A stretch of DNA of 64,000 nt from Nitrospirota bacterium (lineage in GTDB: Bacteria; Nitrospirota; Leptospirillia; Leptospirillales; Leptospirillaceae), in contig DAHVAL010000005.1 of NCBI GenBank assembly GCA_027314645.1, forward strand, positions 36,419-100,418, given 5' to 3'. The stretch's first letter is position 1; each line of letters starts with the position of its first letter. Position numbers and translations under genes: made by a program. A model generated the notes under the pieces. The model did not search any database. It was not told the DNA's origin and worked only from the letters and a program-made list of their open reading frames with translations. Of the stretch, positions 52,285-60,994 are shown piece by piece.

Positions 52285-53493
52285 TTAGGTCTTTTCAGCG
52301 GGAGGAGAGAGGTTGTTTTTCCGGCTTGCTGTGAATTGAAAATCCGGAGACTCATGGTTCATCGGATTGCCGGAGAGACGGGACAAAAGATTCCTCGCAT
52401 GGAGCTTCGCTTCGGTGACATGGGTTCCAAAGACGGTAAAATGGCCCATTTTACGGCCTGGACGGGCGTGTTTCTTTCCATAGAGATACAGCTTTGCCGA
52501 AGGGTGCTCCAAGATGCCCTGAAGATCGGGAGGGGATTGATCCGTCCAGAGATGTCCCAGGAGGTTTCCCATGGCGCAAGGAGAGAGGAGGTCCGTTCGC
52601 GCAAGAGGAATCCCTGTCAGCACTCTCACGTGTTGATCGAACTGGCTTGATTGGCAGGCATCGATTGTATAATGCCCGCTGTTGTGAGGGCGTGGAGCCA
52701 GCTCGTTGACATACAGCCCCCCCTCCTTTCCCAGGAAAAACTCAACGGAAAGAACACCGACATAGTCCAGACGGTTGGCAATGTTTGCCGCTGTTTTTTT
52801 GATCAGTTCCGAAAGTTCCAGGGGGATATCCGCCGGAACCGCGGAGATATGAAGAATTCCCGATTCGTGAATGTTTTCTGCAACTGGATAAAACGCCATT
52901 TCCCCGTCATGACTCCGTGCAAGCACGATGGAATACTCCGCCTGAAGGTCTAAGCGTTTCTCAAGAACGAACGGACCGGTCGTATTTATAAGAATTCTGG
53001 ATAATTCCTCATAAGATGAAACGGACCACTGGCCCTTTCCGTCATATCCTTCCCGGCTGGCCTTAAGAATGCCCGGAAGCAAGGGATGCAGTTTAAAGTC
53101 GGCTGGAGAGGATTCGCCCGGAAGGGTCAAAAATGGAGCGGTTGGAAATCCATTGTCTCTTAGAAAGGATTTTTCAAGGATTCGGTCCTGGCACGTTGCG
53201 ACAGAATGGGAAGAAGGACGAACAGTCAATGCTTGTTCAAGCACGGCAAGTGAATCAGCGGGAACATTTTCAAATTCGGTGGTGACCGCATGGCAAGAGG
53301 CGGTCAGATCTGCGAGGAGTTCCGGATCCGAATAAGATCCAATAATCTTCCGGTCTGCAATGGAAAAGGCAGGAGCATCGGGATCTGGATCGACCACTGT
53401 GGTCTTAAATCCCATTCTTTTGGCAGACAACGAGAACATTAATCCCAGTTGCCCCCCGCCAAGCACCCCTAACATACTTCCCGGCAGAATCAC
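52285..53493 (-). CDS. purK: 5-(carboxyamino)imidazole ribonucleotide synthase
   Basis: ATP-grasp enzyme that carboxylates AIR to N5-CAIR. N-terminal GVLGGGQLGLMFSLSAKRMG, then VTTEFENVP, ILKASREGYDGKGQ, YSIVLARSHDGE and the ATP-grasp core VGVLSVEFFLG with LYVNELAPRPHNSGHYTIDA. It has 402 residues, slightly long because of a 25-residue polar tail. It follows purE by 12 bases, the usual purEK pair, away from the purQLF cluster. Confidence 0.95.
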   Translation of the reverse strand: MILPGSMLGVLGGGQLGLMFSLSAKRMGFKTTVVDPDPDAPAFSIADRKIIGSYSDPELLADLTASCHAVTTEFENVPADSLAVLEQALTVRPSSHSVATCQDRILEKSFLRDNGFPTAPFLTLPGESSPADFKLHPLLPGILKASREGYDGKGQWSVSSYEELSRILINTTGPFVLEKRLDLQAEYSIVLARSHDGEMAFYPVAENIHESGILHISAVPADIPLELSELIKKTAANIANRLDYVGVLSVEFFLGKEGGLYVNELAPRPHNSGHYTIDACQSSQFDQHVRVLTGIPLARTDLLSPCAMGNLLGHLWTDQSPPDLQGILEHPSAKLYLYGKKHARPGRKMGHFTVFGTHVTEAKLHARNLLSRLSGNPMNHESPDFQFTASRKNNLSPPAEKT

Positions 53494-53505
53494 CGGCGAC
53501 CTTTC

Positions 53506-54000
53506 TTAGGCTGGAGGAAGGGTCATCTTGCGAACTTGTTCCACAAGGCCTTCCCGATATATTTGTAGCTTTTTGAAAAGGCCGCTGTCCGTGCCAGCGA
53601 GCATTGACACGGCAAACAACGCTGCATTTGTGGCCCCTGAATTTCCGATTGCAAAGGTCGCAACGGGAATCCCTTTTGGCATTTGGACGATTGAGTAGAG
53701 AGAATCAAGTCCCCCGAGATGCGTTGTTGGCACCGGAACCCCGAGGACCGGAAGGGGAGTGAGGGCCGCCACCATTCCAGGGAGATGAGCCGCGCCACCC
53801 GCACCGGCAATGATGAGGGCGAGTCCCCGATTTTTTGCAGCCTGAGCATATTCCGCCATTTCCAAGGGGGTCCGATGGGCTGAGACAACCTTGCATTCAT
53901 GAGGGATTGAAAACTCCTGAAGGATGTCCGCCGCACTCTTCATGGTATCCCAGTCACTCTGACTACCCATAATAATCCCGACAATAGGGGGAGCATTCAT
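53506..54000 (-). CDS. purE: N5-carboxyaminoimidazole ribonucleotide mutase
   Basis: Class I PurE, converting N5-CAIR to CAIR. Motifs: [62 protein letters not shown] and [20 protein letters not shown]. The start is ATG 54000 (GGAG nine bases upstream); a TTG at 54015 in frame is less likely. The 164 residues match the family. It pairs with purK. Confidence 0.95.
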   Translation of the reverse strand: MNAPPIVGIIMGSQSDWDTMKSAADILQEFSIPHECKVVSAHRTPLEMAEYAQAAKNRGLALIIAGAGGAAHLPGMVAALTPLPVLGVPVPTTHLGGLDSLYSIVQMPKGIPVATFAIGNSGATNAALFAVSMLAGTDSGLFKKLQIYREGLVEQVRKMTLPPA

Positions 54001-54077
54001 GATCGGTGGCTCCAATCGAGGATTAATTTTTTGGACACGCGGAACAACCCCGTGATGAAAAGATCAATTTCCGGTCC

Positions 54078-54716
54078 CTAGGCTTCCTGAATCAGCGTCT
54101 CCCCGGCAAGGATAAAAAGATCGGAATTCCGGAGACCGCCGATAAACACGCGATCACCTCCGGCATTCGTCAGAATCAAGGTTGGACGAACTGTGACACC
54201 CTCCCGCTCCGCCTTCTCCCGGTCATCGTTCAACGCGGTAAAGGCACGACCGGAACGAAGCATTTCCTCAATTTTTTTCGGATCAAGTTCCAAAGAGGCG
54301 GCAACTTTAAGAAGGAGAGAATGATTTCCGATATTCTGTCCCTCCAGGAAGGCCATTTGACGCATCCGCGAAAGAAGGGCTCCTCCCTTTTCAGGATCGG
54401 AAAGCAGGGCGGCTTCTACAAACAAACAGCACTCTTCGCTTGAAGGGGGGGCCTGTTCATTTTCCCACACCTTGCTCTCCATCGTCACTCCCGTTGCCCG
54501 GGACACCTTGAGAATTTTTGGAGCAAAATCCTTTTGGGCTGCCAAGCCATGATCCCTAAGAAATTGATCGATGTTGCAATAGAGGGGGAAAAGGCGATGA
54601 CGAAATGAAAGTGTTTCTCCAAAATGCCGGCGGAACGTTTCGATGGGGCCTTCGGCCGCATAACTCCAGGAACAGAACGGATCGGTATACCATTCGGCGA
54701 AAAGGACTGGGTCCAT
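54078..54716 (-). CDS. DsbA-family thioredoxin-fold protein with CxxS site
   Basis: A 212-residue protein with the thioredoxin-like DsbA/FrnE fold: N-terminal EWYTDPFCSWSYAAEG, a helical insertion, and a C-terminal strand region with the cis-Pro element (VTVRPTLILTN) and FIGGLRN. The active site reads Cys15-Ser-Trp-Ser18, so only one redox cysteine is left. No signal peptide is seen, so it is probably cytoplasmic, like the SpxH/YjbH adaptor or 2-hydroxychromene isomerase relatives. It overlaps the lipoprotein gene by one base. Confidence 0.7.
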   Translation of the reverse strand: MDPVLFAEWYTDPFCSWSYAAEGPIETFRRHFGETLSFRHRLFPLYCNIDQFLRDHGLAAQKDFAPKILKVSRATGVTMESKVWENEQAPPSSEECCLFVEAALLSDPEKGGALLSRMRQMAFLEGQNIGNHSLLLKVAASLELDPKKIEEMLRSGRAFTALNDDREKAEREGVTVRPTLILTNAGGDRVFIGGLRNSDLFILAGETLIQEA

Positions 54717-55591
54717 TATTTAGTTCCCTCTTGGGCGGCGTGGGGGTTTTGGGCGGACTGTTTCTGAATATTTTCCACTTTTTTCAGCAGTTCCTGCGCC
54801 TCGAGGATATACTTTTTAGCTTCATCATTGGAAGGGTCGATTGCAAGAGCCCACTTCCATAATCGGATCGCCTTATGGAGATGCTGGTGTCGAAAGGCCA
54901 CGAGACCCCCGCGTATTTTTGCCTCACGGATCGCGAAAACGCGCTTGGTCATCTCCTTGGCCGTCTTGTTTGACGGGTTATAGTCAAGGGATTGGGCGGC
55001 CAATTTTAAGGATTCGTTGTATCGGCGACCCCAGAAGCGGCGGGAGGATAAATGAGCATAGGACGATGAAATCATCGGATTAAAGGAGAGGCGCTTGTAT
55101 GGCTGAAGAAGATTCATCGTCTGAATCGCAAGTTTTTCCTGATTCGCATTGATCTCATGATGGAGAATCCATGTCAGCTCTTTTGGGGTCAGAACCAAAA
55201 GGAGATCCCGATATCGATCCGGACTTTTATTCTTAAATTCCAGGAGAAGACCGAAAGCGGCCAATTTGTCCTCTTTTTCCAATCCTGACCGGATGATCTG
55301 GGATTGGCGGTCAAGACTCCAATCCTTGATTAAAGCAATAAGGGCTTCACGTTTCTTGGTGTCCTTGATGGATTGGGACAATTCGAGCGCTTTTTTTTCA
55401 TTCCCCCCAAGAAGAGCCTGCACCGCGAGTGAAGAAGAGTAATCGGCACGTTGGGCCGAAGAAGCCGAGGGGGAATTCTGATGAGGGAGAAAAGCACATC
55501 CAGAGAATATTAGGCAAGAAATAACGGCGAGTCCAAAGTATCGGGTCCATCTCTTGGGGAGCAACAGGAATCGGTCATGCGCGGGAATAAA
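54716..55591 (-). CDS. Lipoprotein with TPR-like C-terminus
   Basis: A putative outer- or inner-membrane lipoprotein. The signal region YFGLAVISCLIFSGC has a good lipobox (FSGC) with the lipidated cysteine about 33 residues after ATG 55591; the frame is open to ATG 55633, which would overlap the cyclase gene and make the signal unusually long. The mature part is helical; the last 90 residues (AFRHQHLHKAIRLWKWALAI and NDEAKKYILEAQELLKKVEN) look like TPR units. The function is unknown. It lies between a class III cyclase and the DsbA-like gene in one leftward run. Confidence 0.68.
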   Translation of the reverse strand, partial: FIPAHDRFLLLPKRWTRYFGLAVISCLIFSGCAFLPHQNSPSASSAQRADYSSSLAVQALLGGNEKKALELSQSIKDTKKREALIALIKDWSLDRQSQIIRSGLEKEDKLAAFGLLLEFKNKSPDRYRDLLLVLTPKELTWILHHEINANQEKLAIQTMNLLQPYKRLSFNPMISSSYAHLSSRRFWGRRYNESLKLAAQSLDYNPSNKTAKEMTKRVFAIREAKIRGGLVAFRHQHLHKAIRLWKWALAIDPSNDEAKKYILEAQELLKKVENIQKQSAQNPHAAQEGTK

Positions 55592-55622
55592 CATCGCCAG
55601 ATAAGTTTTCTCCTGAAAATCA

Positions 55623-56993
55623 TTAAAGAACATGAACGAGGATAGGTTCTTCGAGGCCTTTAGGAGTGACCAACCTCGTAGTCTTTTTGAACCCCGAATA
55701 ATCGACAGAAAGGCGCTTCCAAAGGATATCCGAGACTAAAATTTCCCCAGGCCCCGCCTCTTCTTGTATGCGGTAGGCGATATTGACCGGACCTCCGACT
55801 ACAGTATACTCCATGCGAGTCTTGGATCCTATGTGGCCAACAACGCCCTCTCCGATATGGAGGCCAAGCCCGAATTGAACAAACGGGAGTCCGTCCCTTT
55901 CTCTTCTATCGGAAAGGCTCTGGATCTTCTCGCGGATCGACAAGGCGCAGGAAATCGCCTGATCCGGGTGTGATTCCGAAAACTGTGGAATCCCGAAGAC
56001 GATCATAATCCCGTCTCCCATGATATTGTTGACGGATCCGTGATGGACAAAAATTTCGTCAATGAAGGAATTGAAATAATCATTTAAAATCTGAATGACT
56101 TCTTCCGAAGGAAGTTTGTTGGAAAGGTATGTAAAGTTCCGGATATCCGCAAAGACAAGAATTACTTCCTGACGGATTCCCCCCAAATGGATCAGCTCAG
56201 GATGGTTGATCAAATGTTCAGCAACCTCCCGGGACACGTATCTCACCAGAGCCTTTTCAAGGCGCTCTTTGTGTTCCATTTCCAGCGCCATCCTGTTGAA
56301 AGCATTGACAAGATCTCCCGTTTCATCCTGAAGAACTGGAACTTCCACCTTCTGAAAGTCTCCCTCCATAATTCGTTCCGTCGCATCCCTCAATGATCGG
56401 ATCGGGCGGGAAATGTATACTGAGAGAAACAACGATCCTAGAAACGCCAATAACAGGCTTTCGCCGCCTAAGATCAGGAAAGAGCGATTGATCCGGGCGC
56501 GCACTGCTTCAAACGGGGCATCCGAAAGAACCAGAACCACTTTTCCAAGGGCGACCCCCTGAAAGGAGATGTCCGCGGACAGAAGATTCAGATGGCGGTC
56601 CTGGACATGCCGGAACGTGATTCCTTCTTGGATGGGCTCTCCCGCGCCAAGTGGTTCTTTGGCAGAATCCCCGTAGTCTCCCAAATTTAAGGTGCTATCA
56701 TTCTCTATGAGTCCCTGGAGTCGACCTTCCCGGTTATAGACATAGACGCCAAGAACACCCGGCGAATGTTCAAAAACCCCGAGATGGTCCTCAAGGGAGA
56801 GCCGGTCATTCTTAAGGAGGGGGAGAGAAAGGGATCGAGTAAGCTCTAAAAGAAGCAACTGGTTGTCTTTTTTAATCTGAATTTTCGTCTGGCGCAGGAT
56901 TTGATGCTCAAGAAGCACATACCCGAAGCCTAGGGAGAGCGACAAAACCAGAATCGAAAGAATTAGAATTTTATAAAATAGGGAAAGTCTCAA
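55623..56993 (-). CDS. Class III adenylate/guanylate cyclase with HAMP domain
   Basis: A membrane-bound signalling enzyme of about 456 residues. TM1 (FYKILILSILVLSLSLGFGY), a periplasmic sensor of about 150 residues, TM2 (ESLLLAFLGSLFLSVYI), a HAMP segment (RPIRSLRDATERIMEGD), then the cyclase domain: metal aspartates in VFADIRNFT and IMGDGIMIVFG, and transition-state Asn and Arg in VNIAYRI. The usual GD before x-VN is GG here, followed by Pro, so base selectivity is unclear. TTG 56993 has GGAG five bases upstream; the frame opens at 57035. Confidence 0.87.
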   Translation of the reverse strand: MRLSLFYKILILSILVLSLSLGFGYVLLEHQILRQTKIQIKKDNQLLLLELTRSLSLPLLKNDRLSLEDHLGVFEHSPGVLGVYVYNREGRLQGLIENDSTLNLGDYGDSAKEPLGAGEPIQEGITFRHVQDRHLNLLSADISFQGVALGKVVLVLSDAPFEAVRARINRSFLILGGESLLLAFLGSLFLSVYISRPIRSLRDATERIMEGDFQKVEVPVLQDETGDLVNAFNRMALEMEHKERLEKALVRYVSREVAEHLINHPELIHLGGIRQEVILVFADIRNFTYLSNKLPSEEVIQILNDYFNSFIDEIFVHHGSVNNIMGDGIMIVFGIPQFSESHPDQAISCALSIREKIQSLSDRRERDGLPFVQFGLGLHIGEGVVGHIGSKTRMEYTVVGGPVNIAYRIQEEAGPGEILVSDILWKRLSVDYSGFKKTTRLVTPKGLEEPILVHVL

Positions 56994-57096
56994 AAAATCT
57001 CCATCGGGATGGCCCCATAAGAAGCACCACCTCAAGGATCAAGAAAATCGGCTATAGGCCGAAGAGTTTTGTGAAATAATCACTTCATTCTAGGGA

Positions 57097-58479
57097 ATGG
57101 AAAGTGACAATGTCAAAATGACGACCGCAAGAATCTTCCTGTCAGCAATCATTCTTCTCCTTTTATTACTGGGAGGCAGAGGGAACAGCCTTGAGGCCGG
57201 GGGTCCGCTCCGGCCTTTTTCCGCGTCCTTGAGCAGGCCTGTGAGCGTTGAGGATCTCAAACATTCGGAAGAATATTTGAGGAATGATCTCGGCTTGGAG
57301 GAACCTTCCAAAAACCCAGCAAAACCATTGTGGAAACGCTCGTTCGAAAACCATCCGATCCTCGTCCTTTTCAGTGGATTCACATTCCTGGGAGGCATCA
57401 TCGCCTTCATCATCATCTCCAGAAATCAATCCAGAATGGTTTCAAGCAGCCTCGAGAAAATCCGGCAAAATGAACGGGAGGGACAAATCGGCCCCCCCAT
57501 TCCCATTAAGACGGTTCAGCTCCTTTTCCGCCGCGAGGAAGAGGGATTTAGAAAATTGCCGAATTTCCCTCCTGAAAAAGCCTTAAAAAAAGTGGACGAC
57601 GTTTTGGGAACCCTTCGACAGGTTCTTGGAGCTGGAATGAAAGACAGCAGGCTTTCCCTGTATCGCTATGTCGACCAGAAGGAGGAGTTTCGAATCTGCG
57701 GATTCAGCCGAGGAGAGAACTTCAAAATACTGTCTCCGTCGAATTTCCCTCCAAAAGAGGTGTTCGGCCTTCCAATCAGAATCCTGAGCCCGATGCGGGA
57801 AGAAGGATCAAAAATATCCCAGCAGAAACGTTGGGGCTTTCCATTCGTGTCCAATTCCGGGGAATATTGCTTTCTCCTCCTTGAAATGACCTCGGGCAAC
57901 CCCCCTGAAAATTGGTCGGATTATGTCGAAACCTCCATGGACCTGCTCAAGGCCCTGGTTTCGCGCAAGAGCCCCCTACGGGAAGATGCGTCGCTTTCGA
58001 CCGTGGACGCGTTCGGATCCCTTGACTACAGGGCCACAATGAACCGGCTTCTGGAAGAGTGGGGGAGGAGCAAGAAGCTTGGAATTCCATTCTCGGTGAT
58101 TGCCCTTCGCGTCGAGGAATACGAAAATATCGAGCAATATTATGGAATCACCCAGATCGAGACGGCCTGGGGACTCCTCACGAAGTCCATCAAAGAAATC
58201 CTGAGACCCACCGATTGGATCATGCGGCCGCAAAAGGATCTTCTGCTGGTTCAGGTCATGGAGTCGGGTGTTCAAGAAGGAATCGGAGTGATGAATCGAA
58301 TCGTAGCAACCCTCTCACGATATCGTCGATCTAAAAAATTAGAAAAAGGACTCCATTACAGAGGGGTGCTCATATACCATTCCCCCGACTCCAAGCTCTC
58401 CTTGCCAGGCTTTTTTGATCAAATTCTTCAGACGCTGGACGGCAAAAGCGATTTCGAAGGAACCTATTTTTACTGCTAG
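57097..58479 (+). CDS. Membrane protein with degenerate GGDEF-like domain
   Basis: A 460-residue protein. N-terminal hydrophobic segment (ARIFLSAIILLLLLLGG, signal peptide or TM), a short periplasmic stretch, TM2 (ILVLFSGFTFLGGIIAFIII), a central region of about 200 residues, possibly GAF-like, and a C-terminal domain resembling GGDEF (MNRLLEEWGRSKKLGIPFSV, then IKEILRPTDWIMRPQ). Where the active-site loop GGDEF should be, RPQKDLLLV is found, so it is very probably not a diguanylate cyclase. It is transcribed divergently from the class III cyclase, 103 bases away. The assignment of the C-terminal fold is tentative. Confidence 0.6.
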   Translation: MESDNVKMTTARIFLSAIILLLLLLGGRGNSLEAGGPLRPFSASLSRPVSVEDLKHSEEYLRNDLGLEEPSKNPAKPLWKRSFENHPILVLFSGFTFLGGIIAFIIISRNQSRMVSSSLEKIRQNEREGQIGPPIPIKTVQLLFRREEEGFRKLPNFPPEKALKKVDDVLGTLRQVLGAGMKDSRLSLYRYVDQKEEFRICGFSRGENFKILSPSNFPPKEVFGLPIRILSPMREEGSKISQQKRWGFPFVSNSGEYCFLLLEMTSGNPPENWSDYVETSMDLLKALVSRKSPLREDASLSTVDAFGSLDYRATMNRLLEEWGRSKKLGIPFSVIALRVEEYENIEQYYGITQIETAWGLLTKSIKEILRPTDWIMRPQKDLLLVQVMESGVQEGIGVMNRIVATLSRYRRSKKLEKGLHYRGVLIYHSPDSKLSLPGFFDQILQTLDGKSDFEGTYFYC

Positions 58480-58487
58480 GCAGACGA

Positions 58488-59414
58488 CTATTCCGGGTCA
58501 AACCAGTGGGAGAGAACATTCTGAAATTTCGCGGCATCAGGGATCCTGATGTTTCGGAAGAGGGAACGTGAAAAGGCTATATCCCGCTGAGCCAAAGCGG
58601 TTCGTCCAAGAGCGGATTCGATGCCGGATGCGGCGAACATAGACCTTGCAGATTCACGGAAATGCCCCAAGCCCGCTTCGGCAAGGGAGATCCCTTCAAG
58701 GTCATAGGCCATGCCTGCATGATTTCGCAATTTTTCATCCAATTTTAGGGCCTCACCGAACTCTTTCCGTGCCGTTTCATAGGCTCCGGAAAGATAATAA
58801 TTTCGGCCAATACCCGCCCAATCGGTCGCGATCGAAAGAGAATCGTCCAGTTGCAAATCTCGTGTAAGGGCTTCCTTAAAGAGCGGTACGGCTCCCTTAT
58901 AGTCCTTTCTTGCCGAAGCACGGATTCCTTCAACCTGATAGAGGCGTGCCTCGAGACGGGTATAAGTTCTTGAACCTTTGGGCAAGGACTCAATCACACG
59001 ATGAGCTTCAGAAATCCAAGGACCTTCGGTTCCTGCCGGGGCCATTTCGGCTGCAAGAATCAAGGTCTCCGCCCTTCTATCCGGGTAATCGCTGACGCCT
59101 TCAAGGACAAGGGCCCGGTCGACCCAAATCTTCGCAGCGGCTCCACGACCCAGCAGATAAGAAAGCCTTGAAAGGCGGTTCATATCGTCGATGGTGCTCG
59201 GGTAATCATTGGAAAGCTGGTGCATTTTGAGGGCATTTTTGACGGAGGCAAGGGCCTCTCTCGGGTGGTTCTTCATCAGAAGTTCTTCGGCACTGGTGAG
59301 TTGCTCCATGGCCTTCGCCCGGGTAGGGTGAGGACTGGGGGCTCCGGCGCACCCTGAAACCCATAAAAAGAGAAGAATTGCGCCCACACGCGAGCGAAAT
59401 GGCCTCTGGGTCAT
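58488..59414 (-). CDS. TPR lipoprotein of the Mla-like cluster
   Basis: A 308-residue lipoprotein: signal peptide VGAILLFLWVSGC with lipobox VSGC, then a fully helical mature part with several tetratricopeptide-like repeats (AEELLMKNHPREALASVKNA, YKGAVPLFKEALTRDLQL and YETARKEFGEALKLDEKL). Its start overlaps the mlaD-like stop (ATGA), making it the last gene of the mlaE-mlaF-mlaD unit. It may be an envelope partner of that transporter; MlaA and MlaC homologues are not seen here. That role is inferred only from linkage. Confidence 0.75.
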   Translation of the reverse strand: MTQRPFRSRVGAILLFLWVSGCAGAPSPHPTRAKAMEQLTSAEELLMKNHPREALASVKNALKMHQLSNDYPSTIDDMNRLSRLSYLLGRGAAAKIWVDRALVLEGVSDYPDRRAETLILAAEMAPAGTEGPWISEAHRVIESLPKGSRTYTRLEARLYQVEGIRASARKDYKGAVPLFKEALTRDLQLDDSLSIATDWAGIGRNYYLSGAYETARKEFGEALKLDEKLRNHAGMAYDLEGISLAEAGLGHFRESARSMFAASGIESALGRTALAQRDIAFSRSLFRNIRIPDAAKFQNVLSHWFDPE

Positions 59415-60322
59415 TGAGACCCTCCGTTTTTCTTTTCCGGAACGAGACTTTTTCCGCGCTCGACAGGCTCAAGAGAGGAAATGGGCGGGGGAGGGGGCGG
59501 TATTAGCGACCTGACCGGCCAGCTTTGTTTGATTCCATTTAAAATTGCTTGAGTCGTATCCAGCGTTTCGTCGGCTGTCGTCAAGACCGTGGTGGTCTTT
59601 TTGGTAATTTCCGGGAGGGCCGGAGAGGCCTTCTTGACATCATCGACCACCGACTGCAATTGGCGGACAAGTCGAGGCAAATCCCCGGCGACATTTTTGA
59701 TGTGTTCCGATGTCTTCCTGATATTGACAGCGGTGGTCTGAAGTTCGTCATAAATTTCCTGCTTCTTGAGGATCGCCCCAATGGTTCCTTTTCCGCGATC
59801 GATGGAACTCGAAAGATCGGCAATATTTCGAACGATCCTCTGGAGATCGATGATGGTCGGATTCAATTTGGCCATGATTTGCTCAAAGGTGAGCGGAGTC
59901 TCTGTCCTGAGGCGCGCTTTGTCTTGAATTTCCGGCAGCCATGGGGTTCCGATGCTGATCCGAAGGGACACATCCCCCGAGATGATCCCTGATTTTTTAA
60001 TCGTGACGAAGGAATCCTTCCGAACCATATTTTGATATTTTCGTAGGATTTTCATCGATACCTTGATCTGGTTCAACTTTGTAAAATCGATCTGATCGAC
60101 CTCACCCACCTCAAGTCCCGCCAATTTGACGGGAGTTCCCGGAACAATCCCATAGGATTGGTCCAGGATCGTATAGAGATGAAATCTTCGGGCGAAGACA
60201 TGCTGATTAACGGCGATTTCGTAAAGTCCAAAAATAAACCCGATCAAAGGAATGAGAAGAAAAATTCCTGCCAATTGCTCGATCCGTTTTTCCCCCGCCC
60301 GATGGACATAATGAAGTTTCAT
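59411..60322 (-). CDS. MCE/MlaD family lipid transport protein
   Basis: Periplasmic lipid-binding subunit, 303 residues. One N-terminal TM helix (LAGIFLLIPLIGFIFGLYEI), one MCE domain (LDQSYGIVPGTPVKLAGLEV, VGEVDQIDF and GIISGDVSLRISI), then a long helical coiled-coil-like region and a polyproline stretch near the C-terminus. Single-MCE proteins of this kind form rings that carry phospholipids between membranes. It overlaps the ATPase gene upstream and the TPR lipoprotein downstream by four bases each. Confidence 0.88.
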   Translation of the reverse strand: MKLHYVHRAGEKRIEQLAGIFLLIPLIGFIFGLYEIAVNQHVFARRFHLYTILDQSYGIVPGTPVKLAGLEVGEVDQIDFTKLNQIKVSMKILRKYQNMVRKDSFVTIKKSGIISGDVSLRISIGTPWLPEIQDKARLRTETPLTFEQIMAKLNPTIIDLQRIVRNIADLSSSIDRGKGTIGAILKKQEIYDELQTTAVNIRKTSEHIKNVAGDLPRLVRQLQSVVDDVKKASPALPEITKKTTTVLTTADETLDTTQAILNGIKQSWPVRSLIPPPPPPISSLEPVERGKSLVPEKKNGGSQ

Positions 60323-60993
60323 GAAACCTCGCGCATGCCACCGGAATCCAAACGGTAACGATGGCTAAAAAGTGAAGGGTTTTCCATATTCTTCCGGGAA
60401 AAAACCAGAATGGTTTTTTCCTTTTCATCGTTGATCTTGGCAAGTTGGGCCCAAAGGATCTCAACCCCATCATCGTCCAATCCCTCAAAAGGATCGTCGA
60501 GAATGAGGAGATCCGGATTGTTTATGAGAGCCCGAACAAACCCGATCTTTTTGACCTGATCCAGATTCAGCTCAGATGGGTACTTCGTCAGGAGATCCTT
60601 GATCCGGAACTCATCGAGATACGGTTCGAGAAGCCGGCGGACCCGATCCATCGAATCGAATTGGCCGAATCGGACGGGAAGTGCAATATTTTGAAGCACG
60701 GTCAAGTTTTGTATGAGAATCCCCGCATCTGGAAGAATGCCGATTTTTTTCCTGACAAAGGATAGAAGCGGCGCAGATGGGTTATCCATGTCCCGTCCAA
60801 AGGCGTAGTATGATCCGTCCCATAGGTAAAGTAGTCCAAGAAGAGTTTTCACAAGGGCGGATTTTCCCACACCGCAGGGGCCCGAAACAAGCACATGCTG
60901 GCATCGGGTGACACGGAAATTCAAGGAGGCGAAGAGGGGATTCTCCCATTCATAGCCGATTTTAGCATCCTGAAGTTCGATCAATGTGTCCAA
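60319..60993 (-). CDS. MlaF-like ABC ATPase with divergent signature
   Basis: A 224-residue ATPase of the MCE-linked transporter. Walker A is GPCGVGKSA and Walker B LLILDDPFEGLD. The signature region reads ELNLDQVKKIGFVRAL instead of LSGGQ..R, and the expected H-loop histidine is absent (TILVFSRKNMEN). Either ATP hydrolysis is altered or compensated, or the subunit is largely structural. It lies between the permease (one base apart) and the MCE protein (four-base overlap), so membership of the complex is secure. Confidence 0.82.
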   Translation of the reverse strand: MDTLIELQDAKIGYEWENPLFASLNFRVTRCQHVLVSGPCGVGKSALVKTLLGLLYLWDGSYYAFGRDMDNPSAPLLSFVRKKIGILPDAGILIQNLTVLQNIALPVRFGQFDSMDRVRRLLEPYLDEFRIKDLLTKYPSELNLDQVKKIGFVRALINNPDLLILDDPFEGLDDDGVEILWAQLAKINDEKEKTILVFSRKNMENPSLFSHRYRLDSGGMREVS

Positions 60994-60994
60994 T

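Noticed and set aside
51594..52334. 246-codon plus-strand frame through the nuoF-like 5' end and the following gap
   Set aside because: Half of it is antisense to the nuoF-like gene, and no family or signal is recognisable in the rest.
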